From NCBI GenBank assembly GCA_027924645.1, contig BSBN01000140.1, positions 7,012,501 to 7,076,500 of the forward strand: 64,000 nucleotides of DNA, in the 5' to 3' direction. The DNA comes from Cunninghamia lanceolata. Lineage: Eukaryota > Streptophyta > Pinopsida > Cupressales > Cupressaceae. A model generated the notes under the pieces. That model made no database searches. It was not told where the DNA came from and was given only the letters and a program-made list of their open reading frames with translations. The position numbers and the translations under genes were made by a program. Below, piece by piece: positions 10,201 to 21,649 of this stretch; the first letter of the stretch is position 1, and each line of letters begins with the position of its first letter.

Positions 10201-12662
10201 AAGATCTATATCTAGATTAATATTTTACAATGTAAATCTATATAAATCATGAAGCATTATACCTATCTTAGATAGGTATATTAATAGTATGCTGATATAA
10301 ATCAACATAAATGTTTTAATTTTCAATAGGAATTAGAAAAAAAAATACATATAAATTTTAAAATCAATAAGATAATTTGAGAAAAAAGTAAAAAAGGATA
10401 TATGCTCATTAAAATAATTATGTGATTGACAATTAATATTTTTTTTATTATTATGTTATATTAGAAAGAATATATAATATACTAATTAAAAAATAGTTAA
10501 AATAGAAAAGATATTTTCAATTAATTATGAATTGATTAATTATCAAGTAAATGAATAAATCAATTAAATGAAAATTAAATTTTATTAATATAATAAATAA
10601 TTCAAATTATAAATTTATAGTTTAAAACAATATTAAATTTATAATCATAATTTATAATTAAATTTAATTAATAAGATTATTTTTTTTTGAAATGAACAAA
10701 CTATTTTAAAATATTATGTGTAATAAAATTATTGAAAATAAATTATGACGTGTGATCTTTCCTACTATTGTTTGAACTATACAGTATTTTTAATAAAAGA
10801 GGGGTAAAAAATTTATTTTAAAAGAAACTACTAATACATAACCAAAAAAACCAAAAGACCACAAAAACAAAAGACCACAAAAACAACAGAAAACAAAATA
10901 CAATACCAGAGAACCACCACCCAACCATATATGTTTTTTAAATAACTTATACATCTATAAGTTGTAAATTTGAATTTGATTGAACATGCATATATACGGT
11001 TGTTAACACTTTCCACTGTTTAACTTTATTAATTTGAAATTACATGTCACTGTTCATCACGAACCGATAAAGTGCAGTTTAATGATTATAACATCCATTC
11101 CCTCGAAAGTCGTTGAATCCTCCATTCTCCAAATATTTTAGTTTCTCTTCAAATGAATCTCAGACTGCGTTAAAAGAAAATTGCGATGGATTTTATTCTA
11201 CATGTATGTTCAACTTTGGTACCATGTATCTTCGTTTGAAATAATGAGAGTGCTTATGGATTTAATTGTGTATGTTTTTGCTTCAGCAGATCATATTTAA
11301 TGATCCGTCTTCAGGAAGAGGATGGATCATTAAATATGATCTCAAACGTTGAAGCAAAAACATACACAGTTGAATCCAAAAAACACTCTCATTATTAACA
11401 TGGACTGGAAAACTCATGCCTACTATTACCAATTTAAATATTTTCTATTGTTCTGATCATATCTTGTGTAAGATGGCAATCCACATAGAAAAGCAATTGG
11501 ACATAGGGGACTATTCTTAAATATCAAATGTCAATTTTGATTAATTAAAATAGGACAAATATTTACCACTTTTTGTTGTGAATGAGGTGTAAAATCCCTA
11601 TTGGTTGTTTGACCATTGAAGTGAATGATATTTAAGTAGAGTGATAGTAGAGTATTTGGATTTCAGTTTATTCCAACTGCTAGATAATGTCGTGAAAATA
11701 AGAGCTGATGGACGAGGAAACATTTTCCAGTGAAGAGATCTTTAAACATTCCTGCCTTCTAAATTTGATTATGCATTTTGTAGATGGTGGAGTCGCTGCT
11801 GGATATACAAGGCATAAACAAAGATGCCATTAACGATGAAGGTTTAACGGCCCTCGACATTGCAAGAGAGAACACAGAGTACCATGAATCTGATAAGATA
11901 CTTGCAATGCTGGCTAATTATCCCCCCAAGGGAAGACCTTTCCTGTATACCGCCTCAAAGGTGAGCTCGCAAAAATACGAGAATGCCATTAACTTGGTGA
12001 ACAAGGCATATGAGGACAGGCGCAACACAGAATTAGTGGTGGCAGTGTTGTTAGCGACAATGTCATTTACTGCAGCTTTCACTGTTCCGGGTGGTTTCGA
12101 GACAGAGGCAGGGAAAGGAGAGGCACAGGAAATGTTAGGTTCGCCGCTTCTGATTGGTTTCGACTCCTTTAAGGCTTTTCTCATTTTTGATTGCCTGGCC
12201 TTCTTTCTGTCGCTATTTGTGGTGTTCATATGGCATTTGAGTACACCTCTTACCACGGGAGATAAGGTACTGTTCCTCGGTCTAACCAACGTCTTGGTTT
12301 GCGCCAGCTTTGGCTTCACGATGTTAGCTTTCATTGCTGCAGTGTATACCATGCTTGTGCACAAGATTAACACGCTCGCTTGGTACCTGATTGACTTTTC
12401 CGCGATCATCTGCGGTTCTGGTATTTTGCTTTTTCTCTACTTGAGTGCAATGTTTACAGTGAAGCTGGCGAGATTCAACCACCTGCATGGTGTAATTCCT
12501 CTTGTTCATGACCGTATGGTGGAGTGTGTGTGGATGAAGCTAGAACATATAGGCTATTTTGAGTTGTTGTGCTGGGTGAAAAGGAAGTGGGACACTATCC
12601 TTTACTCTAATTGCTGTAAAAAAAAGAGGGCTAAGCTTAAGTGTGGTCCTGACAATGCTTAG
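7296..12662 (+). CDS. Ankyrin-repeat membrane protein with PGG domain (ACD6/ITN1-like)
   Basis: Three coding exons, 7296-7770, 8557-9110 and 11784-12662, join in frame to 635 codons. Both introns have GT..AG ends (donors aggtcagt and ggtaagtt; acceptors ttttacag and ttttgtag). The start ATG lies in tcgtcATGGC. Ankyrin repeats cover about residues 43-375, with cores such as NTLLHLAASEGN (44-55), NTALHLAAQRG (78-88), DTALHVATGRN (181-191), MNMLHLAAQ (250-258) and DTPLHIAARNK (330-340). A PGG domain follows at about 420-535, with the signature AAFTVPGGF at 440-448. Hydrophobic segments at about 426-444, 473-493, 505-535 and 543-567 predict four membrane passes and a short C-terminal tail. The family includes ACD6 and ITN1 of Arabidopsis, linked to salicylic-acid defence and salt response; which role applies here is unknown. 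No frameshift or stop is seen, so it is probably functional. Confidence 0.9.
7771..8556 (+). other. Intron 1 of the ankyrin/PGG gene
   Basis: A 786-base AT-rich intron interrupting a glycine/alanine codon after residue 158 (phase 1). The donor is gtcagt and the acceptor is preceded by a T-rich stretch ending tacag. I see no element inside it. Confidence 0.85.
11239..11428. mobile_element. Foldback MITE, second family member, in intron 2
   Basis: The arms begin taatgagagtgcttatgg (left) and end as its near complement at 11396, with gatcatatttaatgatcc repeated inverted around the loop. The stretch 11397-11428 is the inverted form of the left extension 831-866 of the upstream foldback element (shared agtaggcatgag..tttcca). 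The two elements therefore belong to one family in opposite orientation. I could not identify a clean target duplication for this copy. Confidence 0.65.
11508..11645. mobile_element. Short inverted-repeat element (MITE), intron copy
   Basis: Starts ctattcttaaatatca and ends tgatatttaagtagag, which are imperfect inverted repeats of each other. The inner text (aaatgtcaattttga) recurs in the copy at 13066-13175. It is about 138 bases, non-coding, and its target duplication is unclear. Confidence 0.5.
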
Positions 12663-13065
12663 ATGCAACTTTGAAATTATGATATTGTATGACTTGGAGA
12701 GAGATGAGAATAGAGTGTAGTTGGCAGTGGTAATTAAGGTTTGAAAAAACTACATTTAACAGTCTGTGAAGATTTCCTCCTGGAGTTCTGCAGACTAAAT
12801 CTTTCGGCCACAAGCTGAAGTGTGCATGCTATGGTGTAGTTTCTTTTTAGTATTTGTCTTTGATAATATGATTGTAATGAAAACTATTTAATCAGTTATC
12901 ATTATTTTTAATAATTGTATTTACTAATCAATTACATGTTATAGTTTTTAATTCAAAGTAGATATTTTTAAAAAGTAAATATACAAATTTTGTAAATAAA
13001 AATAGTGAAAAAATTATTTTGACATTAAAAAGTTTCACCTCTTATTACAACCTTCTTTTTATTTA
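12663..13065 (+). other. 3' flank of the ankyrin/PGG gene
   Basis: Untranslated and intergenic sequence after the TAG stop. A canonical AATAAA is not seen; taatgaaaac near 12875 could serve as a weak polyadenylation signal. Nothing else is recognised. Confidence 0.4.
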
Positions 13066-13175
13066 GTTATTCTTAAATATCATCCACTTCAAAAGTCAAA
13101 TGTCAATTTTGACTAATAAAAATTGGACAGTAGATGAAGTGTAAAATTGTTGAAAAGGATGATATTTAAGTAGAG
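13066..13175. mobile_element. Short inverted-repeat element (MITE), second copy
   Basis: Ends ttattcttaaatatcatcc and gatgatatttaagtagag are inverted relative to each other. The interior shares aagtcaaatgtcaatttt and gaagtgtaaaat-like text with the intron copy at 11508-11645. No coding capacity. Confidence 0.5.
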
Positions 13176-13269
13176 TGATGTTATTCAAGTCACACAATAA
13201 TAAGCTTTGTACAATTTATTAAATTTGAAAACAAACAATTTTGTACATGACAATAAAGACCCATAATTA

Positions 13270-13520
13270 AAAACAACAATCTATTTGACCGACCAATTGT
13301 CTCATGTAAACAACAGGCACATTGTGGTGTCGGCTGTTTACAAAATATTCGACTATGATTCAATTTAAAAATATATTCGACCTGATTTGTTTATAATTGC
13401 CCACTGACTCAAATAACCTATTTTTTATTATGGTTGATTTATTTCGACCCGTGGGCGAATTTTCAACTACTGGTGCGTTTACAACACACCGGCTATTTAA
13501 GCCCTTCCAACTACAACAAC
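13270..13520 (+). other. Promoter-like remnant related to the ankyrin gene's upstream region
   Basis: Around 13475-13507 the text gcgtttacaacacaccggct, then tttaagcccttcc, closely matches the ankyrin gene's upstream sequence at about 7110-7145 (cgtttacaaagcaccggct, then ttaagctcttcc). Looser similarity (gaccgacc, tcggctg, gactca) extends upstream. No ankyrin coding sequence follows before the copia insertion at 13705. It could be the front of a lost tandem gene copy or a dispersed repeat. Confidence 0.4.
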
Positions 13521-13704
13521 CATAATCCAAGCATGTAACAATGGAACAAAAAATTCCTTCTAAGATGTGTAATTGTTTTCTCTTCACTAAATTCTCATTT
13601 GGTAAAAAACCTTTCTAAAACACATTTTCAGATTTTACAAACTTTAGCCCCCAATCTATAACATTAACTAAAATTATATTCCTATAAAAGTCACTCCTAA
13701 TTTT

Positions 13705-13972
13705 TGTTAAAACAATGGAACAGCAAAAAACAAAAGAATAGTAAACAATCACATAATGCAAAGCTATTTAATGTGGTTCACCATATGTATGGCTACATCC
13801 ACAAAGCAGGGGAAAACTCTTTTATTTATGTGTTCTCAGATATGTTTACATCAGCATATACGTATGCTTATATAGATTACAATATTTGTGAAGAGATAAG
13901 ATAGAAGGAGCCAAAACAATGAAGAGTCACCGCAAAAGGACAAGAGGTGACCGTTGGGTTTCATATCCAACA
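13705..13972 (-). repeat. 3' LTR of the copia element
   Basis: 268 bases from tgttaaaacaatgg to catatccaaca on the plus strand. It is next to the purine tract (minus strand caagtgggagat, 13973-13984). Confidence 0.9.
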
Positions 13973-14039
13973 ATCTCCCACTTGAAACCCAATGACTGCT
14001 ACAAACTTTCAGAGCTATTCCCCTACTTTAAGCCTATTG

Positions 14040-17000
14040 TCAAAGTTTGACAATGCCGAGAGAAGCCCTGCAGAATTTGAAATTCTCTCTTAGTACAACC
14101 TTGCTCAATGCATTAGCCAAATTGATCTTTGTGTCGATCTTTTGAACTTGCAACTTGCCTTCTTCAATCATGCTACGGATGAAGTGATATCTCAACTCAA
14201 TGTGTTTGGTTCTGTTGTGAAATGCCGCATTCTTGGCGAAATGAATAGTGTTGTTACTATCACAAAAGAGTGTGAAAGCTTGCTGTTTGGAACCCAATTT
14301 AGTAAACAAACGTTGCAACCAAACCATTTCTTTTACTCCTTCGGTGAGGGCAATGTACTCAGCCTCAGTTGTGGAAAGAGCAACTACTTGTTGCAATCTT
14401 GAGACCAAGCTGATAGCTACCCCGACAAAAGTGAAAACATAGCCAAATGTAGACCTTCTTTTATCCAAGCCACCTGCCATATTAGAGTCAACGAAGCCTT
14501 GTAGCTATGCAACTTTCCCACCAAAACACAAGGCATAATCTGAAGTGCCTTTTAGATACCTCAATATCGACTTCATAGCTTCCCAATGAGTTTTTCTGGG
14601 ATTGCTCATGAAACGGCTAACAACTCCCACTGCTTGGGAAATATCAGGACGGGTGCATATCATTGCATACATAAGACTTCCCACGGCTGACGAATATGGA
14701 ATGTTCTTCATTTAATCTTGTTCTTCTTGTGTCTTGGGGCACAATGCGGAAGACGAGCAAAAATGATCGGCAAGTGGAGTGTTAACCAGCTTAGCACTTC
14801 TCATATTGAATCTATCCAAAACTTTTTCAATATATTTTTACTGAGACAATCTGATTTCTTTCTTCTTTTTGTCCTGAATGATGGTCATGCCAAGAATCTT
14901 CTTTGCTGCCCTGAGGTCCTTCATTGTAAATTTGTTCCCAAGAGTTGCTTTAGATCATCAATGACTCTCATGTTGGTGCCAGTAACGAGCATGTCATCAA
15001 CATAGAGTAGCACCAAAATAAATTCACCACTAGGCAACACCTTGTAGTATAAACATGGATTAGATTCACAATGTATAAACTGATTCTCCATCATGAAGTT
15101 ATCAAACTTGATGTACCACTGCCTTGGGACTTGTTTCAGCCCATACAAGCTCCTCCTTAATTTGTAAAATAGATTTTCATGCCCTTTCTTGACAAAACCT
15201 TCTGGCTGATGCATGTACAATTCCTCTTCTATATCACCATGGAGAAATGGGGTTTTGACATCGAGTTGCTCAAGCTCAAGGTCATAAACTACTGCCAAAC
15301 CCAAAATGGCTCGAATTGTATTCATCCTCACGACTAGTGAGAAAATCTCATTGAAGTCTACTCCCTTTTGTTGATCATATCCTTTTACAACAAGTCTGGC
15401 CCTGTAGCATTTTGTGCCGCCTTCTTCCTCTTTGATTCTATAGACCCATCGATTCTTCAAAGCTTTGCAATCAGGTAGAAGCCAGACCAAATCCCATGTA
15501 TGGTTTGCCATTAGTGACTCCATTTCATCGTTCATTGCAGCCATCCACTTCTCACTGTCCCTATCTTTGCAAGCCTCTCAAAAAATATTTGGTTCTGATA
15601 GATCAGCAACGAGCAATTGATAATCATCCAGCTTACGAGGAGGTTTCCTCTCCCTGGTAGACCTCCTCAATGGAGGAATTTCTAAAATGCCCTGTTTAGT
15701 GCCTTGTTCAATGCTCTATTCATGTACAATGCCCTGTTTAATTTCAACATTTTGTTGTTGATTCCCAGCATTATCTTTTTGTTTACCTTGTCATTCAAAA
15801 TTTTGCCTCTAAATTTCTTGTGAATCCCTGACTACTGGTGTTGCGTTGTATTGTGAAGACAACTTTGTTACTACCTGCATTGGATAGTTACCATGTTGTG
15901 ATATATAATTATCATGTTGTGATGAATGTAGAGAGAATGACACAACTTGAGGTGCATCAACACTATCCTTAGCTCATGCGGTATTATTTCCCACTTTGTA
16001 TTGTGATCTTGTATTCTCATTATTACTAGTTTTGAGTTGTGTAGAACATTCAACTGGTAGCGATCGGATGTGTAGTGGCTGCACAAAAGTGTCTTCCACA
16101 TTTTTGTGAAAGTTTTCACCTTCTTTCTGAGGCTATAGGTAAGAATAGACAGGCAGGGTACTAGCATTATATTGTATGCATCTTGACTCACTATTTCTAG
16201 ATGGCATGAGACTTCCAATAGGATAATAGGCTTGAATTTTGACTGTTCAAAGGGGATGTGGCATCTAAAGGTGGGGTCATTGTTTGGAGAGGAGAATCCA
16301 TAAGATACGTTTCATATGGAGAGGGTAGAGACAACACTTGGTGATTTTTTGACCTTTGATCCTCAGCCCTTGTGGGAATTACTTCCACTAAATTTGGTGA
16401 TTGGGAGTTGGATGGCAGATAAGAGCCAGAGCACTGGCTAATTTCAACATTTCCAGAATGTAATCCAAAATTAACTGGTGGGAGAGTAATTTGGTTACCT
16501 AGATTTGAATGTCCATCTATATGTGATGCCACACTTAGATGTGAAGACTTTGAATCACACCTATTCCCAATATCATCAACTGATATATACTCCTTTTCTT
16601 GTGTTTTTTGTGCTTGCAAGGCTGGGAACACTTTTTTGTTGAATACCACATCATGACTGCGAATGATTTGCTTTGCAATAGGATCCCACAATCTGAAACC
16701 ATATTGCTCATCTCCATAACCAATGAAGATGCATCGTTTGGATTTGAAATCTAATTTTGTTCGCTTTTCCTTTGGAATGTGAGTGAATGCCTCATAGCCA
16801 AAGACTCGAAGGTGATTGTAGGAGATCTTCTTTTCAAATCACTCTTCTTTCAGAATATCAAAGTCCAGCTTAGTGGAAGGACTTCGGTTGATCAAATAAA
16901 TCGATGTGTTAACTGCCTCAGCCCAGAATTCTTTACTCAAACTAGCATTAGAGAGCATGCTTCATGCCCTCTCTAGAATCATGTGATTCATCCTTTTGGC

Positions 17001-18778
17001 TGCACCATTTTCTTGAGGTGTAAATGGTACAACCTTGATGTGTTGAATGCTGTTATCTGCACAATAAGCATCAAAATCTAGAGAGAAAAATTCCCCCCCA
17101 TTGTTAGTTTTAAGACATTTAATTTTTCTCCCAATTTGATTTTCAGTAACAACCTTAAAAATTTTGAATTTTGCAAACACTTTTGATTTTCTGTTGAGCA
17201 TATAGACCCAAAGTTTACGGGTGCAATCATCTAAAAAAAGTTACAAAATAGTTTGCTCCTCCAATGGAGGTTACCTCTGTGGGACCGAAGACATCTGAAT
17301 GCATGAGTTCCAATGGTCTTTCTTTTCATGTCCTATTTTGGAGAAGTTGGCCTACCTTTGTTTCCCGTAAATACAATGCTCACATAGCTCTAGATCTACT
17401 GATTGCAAACCAGAAAGTTGGCCTCTTTTGAGCAATACTTCCATTCCCTTCTTGCTCATGTGGCCAAGTCTCCTATGCCAAAGTTCTGTTCTATTGTCAA
17501 CTATGGCCATCACAGCTCCCACTTCAGCGGTACATTCGAGCACATAAAGAGATCCTGATTTGCTACCTTTCGCAACAACTAAAGTGCCTTTGGTTACTTT
17601 CTAAATGTTGGAAGATAAAGTGATGCTGCAGCCTTGAGCATCAAGTTGTCCAGCTGAAATCAAGTTCCTCTTAAGTTTAGGAACATGTCTTACATCATTT
17701 AGTAGCCACTTGCTTCCATTCTTTAGTTGTAGCAATATGTCACCTTTGCTGACTATCTTGCACTGCTCATTGTCTCTGAGATAAACTTTGCTAAATTTTT
17801 CTTCTTGATATGTTTGGAAGGCATCCCAGTTTGAAGTTGCATGAAAGGAGGCACAAGAGTCTAAAATCTATGAGTCAGCTTCAGTTTCACTTGTTGCCAA
17901 GACAAGAGCTCCTCCACCATCTTCAAGAGTCATATTAATCTCATTTTCTTTCAGCTATTTTTGGGCTTTCTTGTAACACCAACAATCCTTCTTAACATGT
18001 CCATCTTTTCTGCAAAACCAGCAACCTTCTTTCTATCCTCTTGACTTTAATCTCTTGGCTGATTTAGATCTTCTCTTGTTTTGTTTTCCTTGATCTTGGG
18101 TTCTTCCCCTATTGCCTAAAACCAAGGCTTCACCGGATATTTTATTTTGTCCTCTCCTCATGTCTTCATTGAGAAGGGTGGCAGCGACATCATCAAATCT
18201 TAACATTGCTTTCTTTTCCTTGTCTTTGGATCCTCTTTTTCTAAGTGTTGAATTTCTGATCGTCATCATGACATTATCCCAGTTGTCAGAAAGTGAGCAC
18301 AAGAGTAGCATAGCCTTCATTTCATCATCAAAATTGATTTCTACATAAACTAGTTGGCTGATTGCAATGTTAAATTTGTTTAAGTGATTTAAAAAACTTT
18401 TTCCCTCTTTCATTTTCAGATTGAATAACTTCTTTAACAAGAAGACCCTTTGGTTGTGGATGCCATCTCATACATGTTGCAAAGCTTGTCCCATATTTGT
18501 TTTGCTGAAGTTTCTATTGCAACATTAAATAAGACATTGCTGAACAATGAGAGGATAATTGTAGCAGCCGATTTTTGATCCATCACATCCCATTCGTCAT
18601 TTGTCATCTTCTTCAGTTTTGCTGATTTTCCTTTCAGCGTGATAGCTAGGTCTTTTTGAATTACTAGGGCACGAATTTGCAGCTTCCAAAGTCCAAAATT
18701 TTGCCCTGAAAACTTCTCTATTCTCCACTTGTCCGCTTCTTCCATTTCTTCAAAATTCATCATGAATTTCTCAACCAA
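14040..18778 (-). pseudogene. Copia gag-pol polyprotein, degenerate
   Basis: Reading the minus strand from 18778: gag (18033-18778, with WRIEKFSGQNF and a UBN2-like body); a protease whose core reads LDSCAS (near 17851-17862; DSGA is usual); GAG-pre-integrase (ELWHRRLGHMSKKG, 17352-17543); an integrase core (16962-17201); a linker; reverse transcriptase (14921-15544, motif YVDDML with YVDD at 14993-15004); and RNase H (14040-14480, LSTTEAEY). Two integrase catalytic positions are changed: the second Asp is Asn in KTNNGGEF and the Glu is Lys in NGAAKRMN. Several stops and frame breaks occur, notably at 15545-15870 and 17544-18033. It is non-functional. The class looks like a plant copia of the Tork-like kind, by motif impression only. 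Confidence 0.88.
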
Positions 18779-18790
18779 CTCCTTAACCGA

Positions 18791-18802
18791 GCTCTGATAC
18801 CG
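18791..18802 (-). other. Primer binding site of the copia element
   Basis: On the minus strand the LTR end ttttaaca is followed by atcggtatcagagc, which matches the usual plant initiator-methionine tRNA primer site TGGTATCAGAGC apart from one base. Confidence 0.85.
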
Positions 18803-18804
18803 AT

Positions 18805-19072
18805 TGTTAAAACAATAGAACAGTGAAAAATAAAAGAATAGTAAACAATCACATAATGCAAAGCTATTTAACGTGGTTCACCATATGTATGGCTATGTTC
18901 ACAAAGCAGGGGGAAACTCTTTTATTTATGTGTTCTCAAATATGTTTATAGCAGCATATACATATGCTTATAAAGATTACAATATCCGTGAAGATATAAG
19001 ATAGAAGGAGCCAAAACAATGAAGAGTCACTGTAAAAGGACAAGAGGTGACTGTTGGGTTTCATATCCAACA
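18805..19072 (-). repeat. 5' LTR of the copia element
   Basis: 268 bases, same boundaries as the partner LTR (tgttaaaacaatag to catatccaaca). Many of the differences from the partner are transitions. Confidence 0.9.
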
Positions 19073-19077
19073 ATTTT

Positions 19078-19449
19078 AAGGATGAGCTTTTAAAACTTTA
19101 GTTTCTTCATTTTTTATACTCCATGGAACAACTTGCAATGTAAGAATAAGTGCAGTAGCCTCCCCCATGGGAACAGGTTTGATTAACGCCAAGAACATGC
19201 AATTTATTAAAATATATGATATAGAGATTCAATACTACCATGAAGAGTAGTTTACTAAATCAAAAGAAAGTGTCATGCTCTTAAACAAAAATAAAAGATT
19301 TCATCTAAGTGATTGTGGTTCACTTCTCAAGATGTTTAGCATACATAGTGCATATCAGACAGCAAGTCTCACAGGCAAATCATCGGTACGTTGACTACAA
19401 TGCACCAATATTTTATAGGAGCCGATGCACACCAAAGATTCTACTCTAA
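19078..19449. other. Intergenic, nothing recognised
   Basis: About 370 bases between the copia target duplication and the PPR fragment. I see no reading frame, motif or repeat. Confidence 0.4.
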
Positions 19450-20275
19450 GCATTGTGTTTCAAAGGCCCGCGTCACCATAATGGCACTTGTAACTACATC
19501 TTACAAAAATACCCCTCCATTATGCTTGGATGGATATCCATACCGTGTTCCAAAGGGTTGAACTTAAACAGCTGGTACATTGTAAAATGTACCGGTAGTC
19601 AAATTCTTGCTGACATATTAAGAGGTTGAGATTTTTTCTTGCTGACATATTGAGAGGTCAAGATTTTTTCAACAAACAGAGAAGTCAACAACAGCAGACA
19701 AGTCTGATTCAAATTGCAGGTCGAAAAAGTCACTAAAATTTAGAGTCAAAACAACAAAAAAAATAGTCGGCACACAAGTGCTGGATGTGTACAGTGGGTG
19801 GTTCCAAAGCTCAAATTTGAGTAGAGGTAGAGAAAAAGCTACCAAAGGTTGACGAGTCTAGATTTACACCCGGTAGTTGCATTTTCTTGAAAGTTTGTAA
19901 ACCCTTTTTGAAGAATTTATTTTGTGGATATCCTCTAATCATGGCATTTCATGGGACCACATTTCTTTGAGCCATTCATTTAAATGCTTCACTACCTTGT
20001 CTATACTTACACATTTTGCATACATATCTATCACAACATTTCCAACTATAATATCTATCCTCTATGCTTTGATGGATGTCCATACACTATTCTGAAACTA
20101 TCACCCTGAAGTTAGGGTTAGCCCCGTAGGCAGCTCGGCCATCTTGTCTATGCTTTTAGATGTTGCATTCATGTCTTCCAGGGCTGTGGCAAGCACAATA
20201 TTTGACAAAATTCCTCTATCCTATACACTATTCCAAGGCTGCCATTAAGGCTAGCAAATGTGGACTTTTTAGATG
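19450..20275 (-). pseudogene. Pentatricopeptide-repeat (PPR) protein fragment, broken
   Basis: The minus strand encodes PPR-like pieces in shifting frames. Near 20000-20060 it reads VGNVVIDMYAKCVSIDKV, near 19864-19940 GYPQNKFFKKGLQTFKKMQL, and near 19500-19555 LEHGMDIHPSIMEG. These match the order of the PLS-type repeats in land-plant organelle RNA-editing factors (VDMYAKCG, then W-NAMI-GYAQNG, then LEQG--IH). At least two frame changes and an inserted stretch (about 19570-19850) break it, and no start or C-terminal editing domain is found. It is probably a decayed gene fragment or duplicated piece. Confidence 0.75.
19604..19667 (+). repeat. 32-bp tandem duplication inside the PPR fragment
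   Basis: Two adjacent near-identical units starting ttcttgctgacatatt at 19604 and 19636, differing at about two positions. It lies in the stretch that interrupts the PPR similarity. Confidence 0.8.
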
Positions 20276-21649
20276 CAAGTATTTAATAGATAAAATTATA
20301 TATTTGTGATAGTAAGTTCATTAGAGGAGTTTGGTTTATATTTTTGGCAAACTTTTTCAATTTTTAGGGAGTTTTTAAATTGAATTAAAATTATTATTGA
20401 TTATTTAATTTTTAATCATGTAATTTATAACTTTTTTACATTCATTGTGGTTTGGAGTATAGTGCTGGAAGTCAAGATATTAGGATTTGTACTTTATATT
20501 TGTTGGGAATTATATTACTTTTTATTTTATTAGGTTAGCAAATAAGAAAGTAATGTGTTAATATGTTAATGTTAATTTATAAATGAATAATCATGTTAGT
20601 AAATAAAGTTGGAAGTAACTTTTGGTGGGTGATTGATGGGTAGGAAAAATTAAAAGGATATATAAGTTAATAAATATGAGTAATGTAACTATCTCAATGA
20701 TCAATGATATTATCATATATTTTATTGTCTTCATGTTATCTATACTTTGAGGTTTTTTTGTCTATCATTTTCAATTTTTGTTGTTGTAAGGGTTGTAAGG
20801 ACATAGACAACAATGAACACAATGTCTACAATGTTACTCACAAACTTTGTTACATATTTAATTGGGTTTATTCACATTCCTATTAGCAAAGCACACTCAC
20901 TCTGTATTAAATGTCATTATCAATACATGTTAAAAGATGATGTCTACTAATCACCTCTAAGTTGATTGTACAAATGACAATTAATGATCCAATTCCTAGA
21001 GAACATCCTTCACCACTTGCTTTACAAGCCTCTTTTTGTACCTATCACATTCTAGACATTGACATGTCAATTTTATCTTTTATTGTTATGCAAGAAAAAT
21101 GAGCTACACCTGAATTGTAATAATGATCTTACTAAAAAGCCCCAACTACAAAGAAGTTAAGTGTTGAACACCTATACACAATATGCATTCAAATCTTAGT
21201 GGATTCATGATTCAATTCAAATAGCTTGGAGTCCATGCACCATCCTATACCATATTTGTAACAAGGAAATTTATGCAGCTTTGACCCCTTCCCCTAATGC
21301 AATGCTCTCAACATCCAATCAAAAGATTTTACTACAAAAGTCCAAATTCAAATTTACAATATTATATTCCTATATAGAACTAGTTACAAATTCATAGTCT
21401 AAGGGGTTTAATTATATTTCTATTTTTCACTTTATTACCAAATTAATTCAATTATACATTTTTTTACACACTAAGTAATCTTGTTTCATTTATTTTGTAA
21501 AAAAGTGATAAGGAAAAATTCAAGTTGCTTATAATTAATGACACACACTTACTATAACAATGTGCTACTTATGCAACTGAATAGTCTCTAATCTCTATTG
21601 TGACCATATGTAAAAAATGGAGATTTGGAATAGTGTATGGGATGAAAGG
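20276..21649. other. AT-rich intergenic DNA
   Basis: No supported gene. A block starting tgttgggaattatatt at about 20515 has the look of an LTR start, but I find no partner or right end. The open frame at 20704-20886 has no recognisable motif. Confidence 0.35.

Larger units (their letters stand above)
9111..11783 (+). other. Intron 2 of the ankyrin/PGG gene
   Basis: A 2673-base, very AT-rich phase-0 intron between residues R343 and M344. The donor is gtaagt. It holds a foldback element (11239-11428) and a short inverted-repeat element (11508-11645) near its 3' end; the rest (about 9400-10750) is nearly pure A/T with no gene. Retained-intron reading from exon 2 would add an unrelated tail and stop near 9374. 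Confidence 0.85.
13705..19072 (-). mobile_element. Complete Ty1/copia retrotransposon (minus strand)
   Basis: A 5368-bp element bounded by 268-bp LTRs and flanked by the 5-bp target duplication atttt (13700-13704 and 19073-19077). On the minus strand the order is LTR, initiator-Met-type primer site, gag, protease, integrase, reverse transcriptase, RNase H, purine tract, LTR, which is the copia order. By my count the two LTRs differ at about 20 of 268 positions (7-8%), so the insertion is old. Confidence 0.92.

Noticed and set aside
11918..12409. 163-codon open frame on the minus strand
   Set aside because: It is the antisense shadow of exon 3 of the ankyrin/PGG gene and has no motif of its own.
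14142..14442. Plus-strand open frames at 14142-14442, 14718-15005 and 18112-18348
   Set aside because: Antisense shadows of the minus-strand copia RNase H, RT and gag regions.
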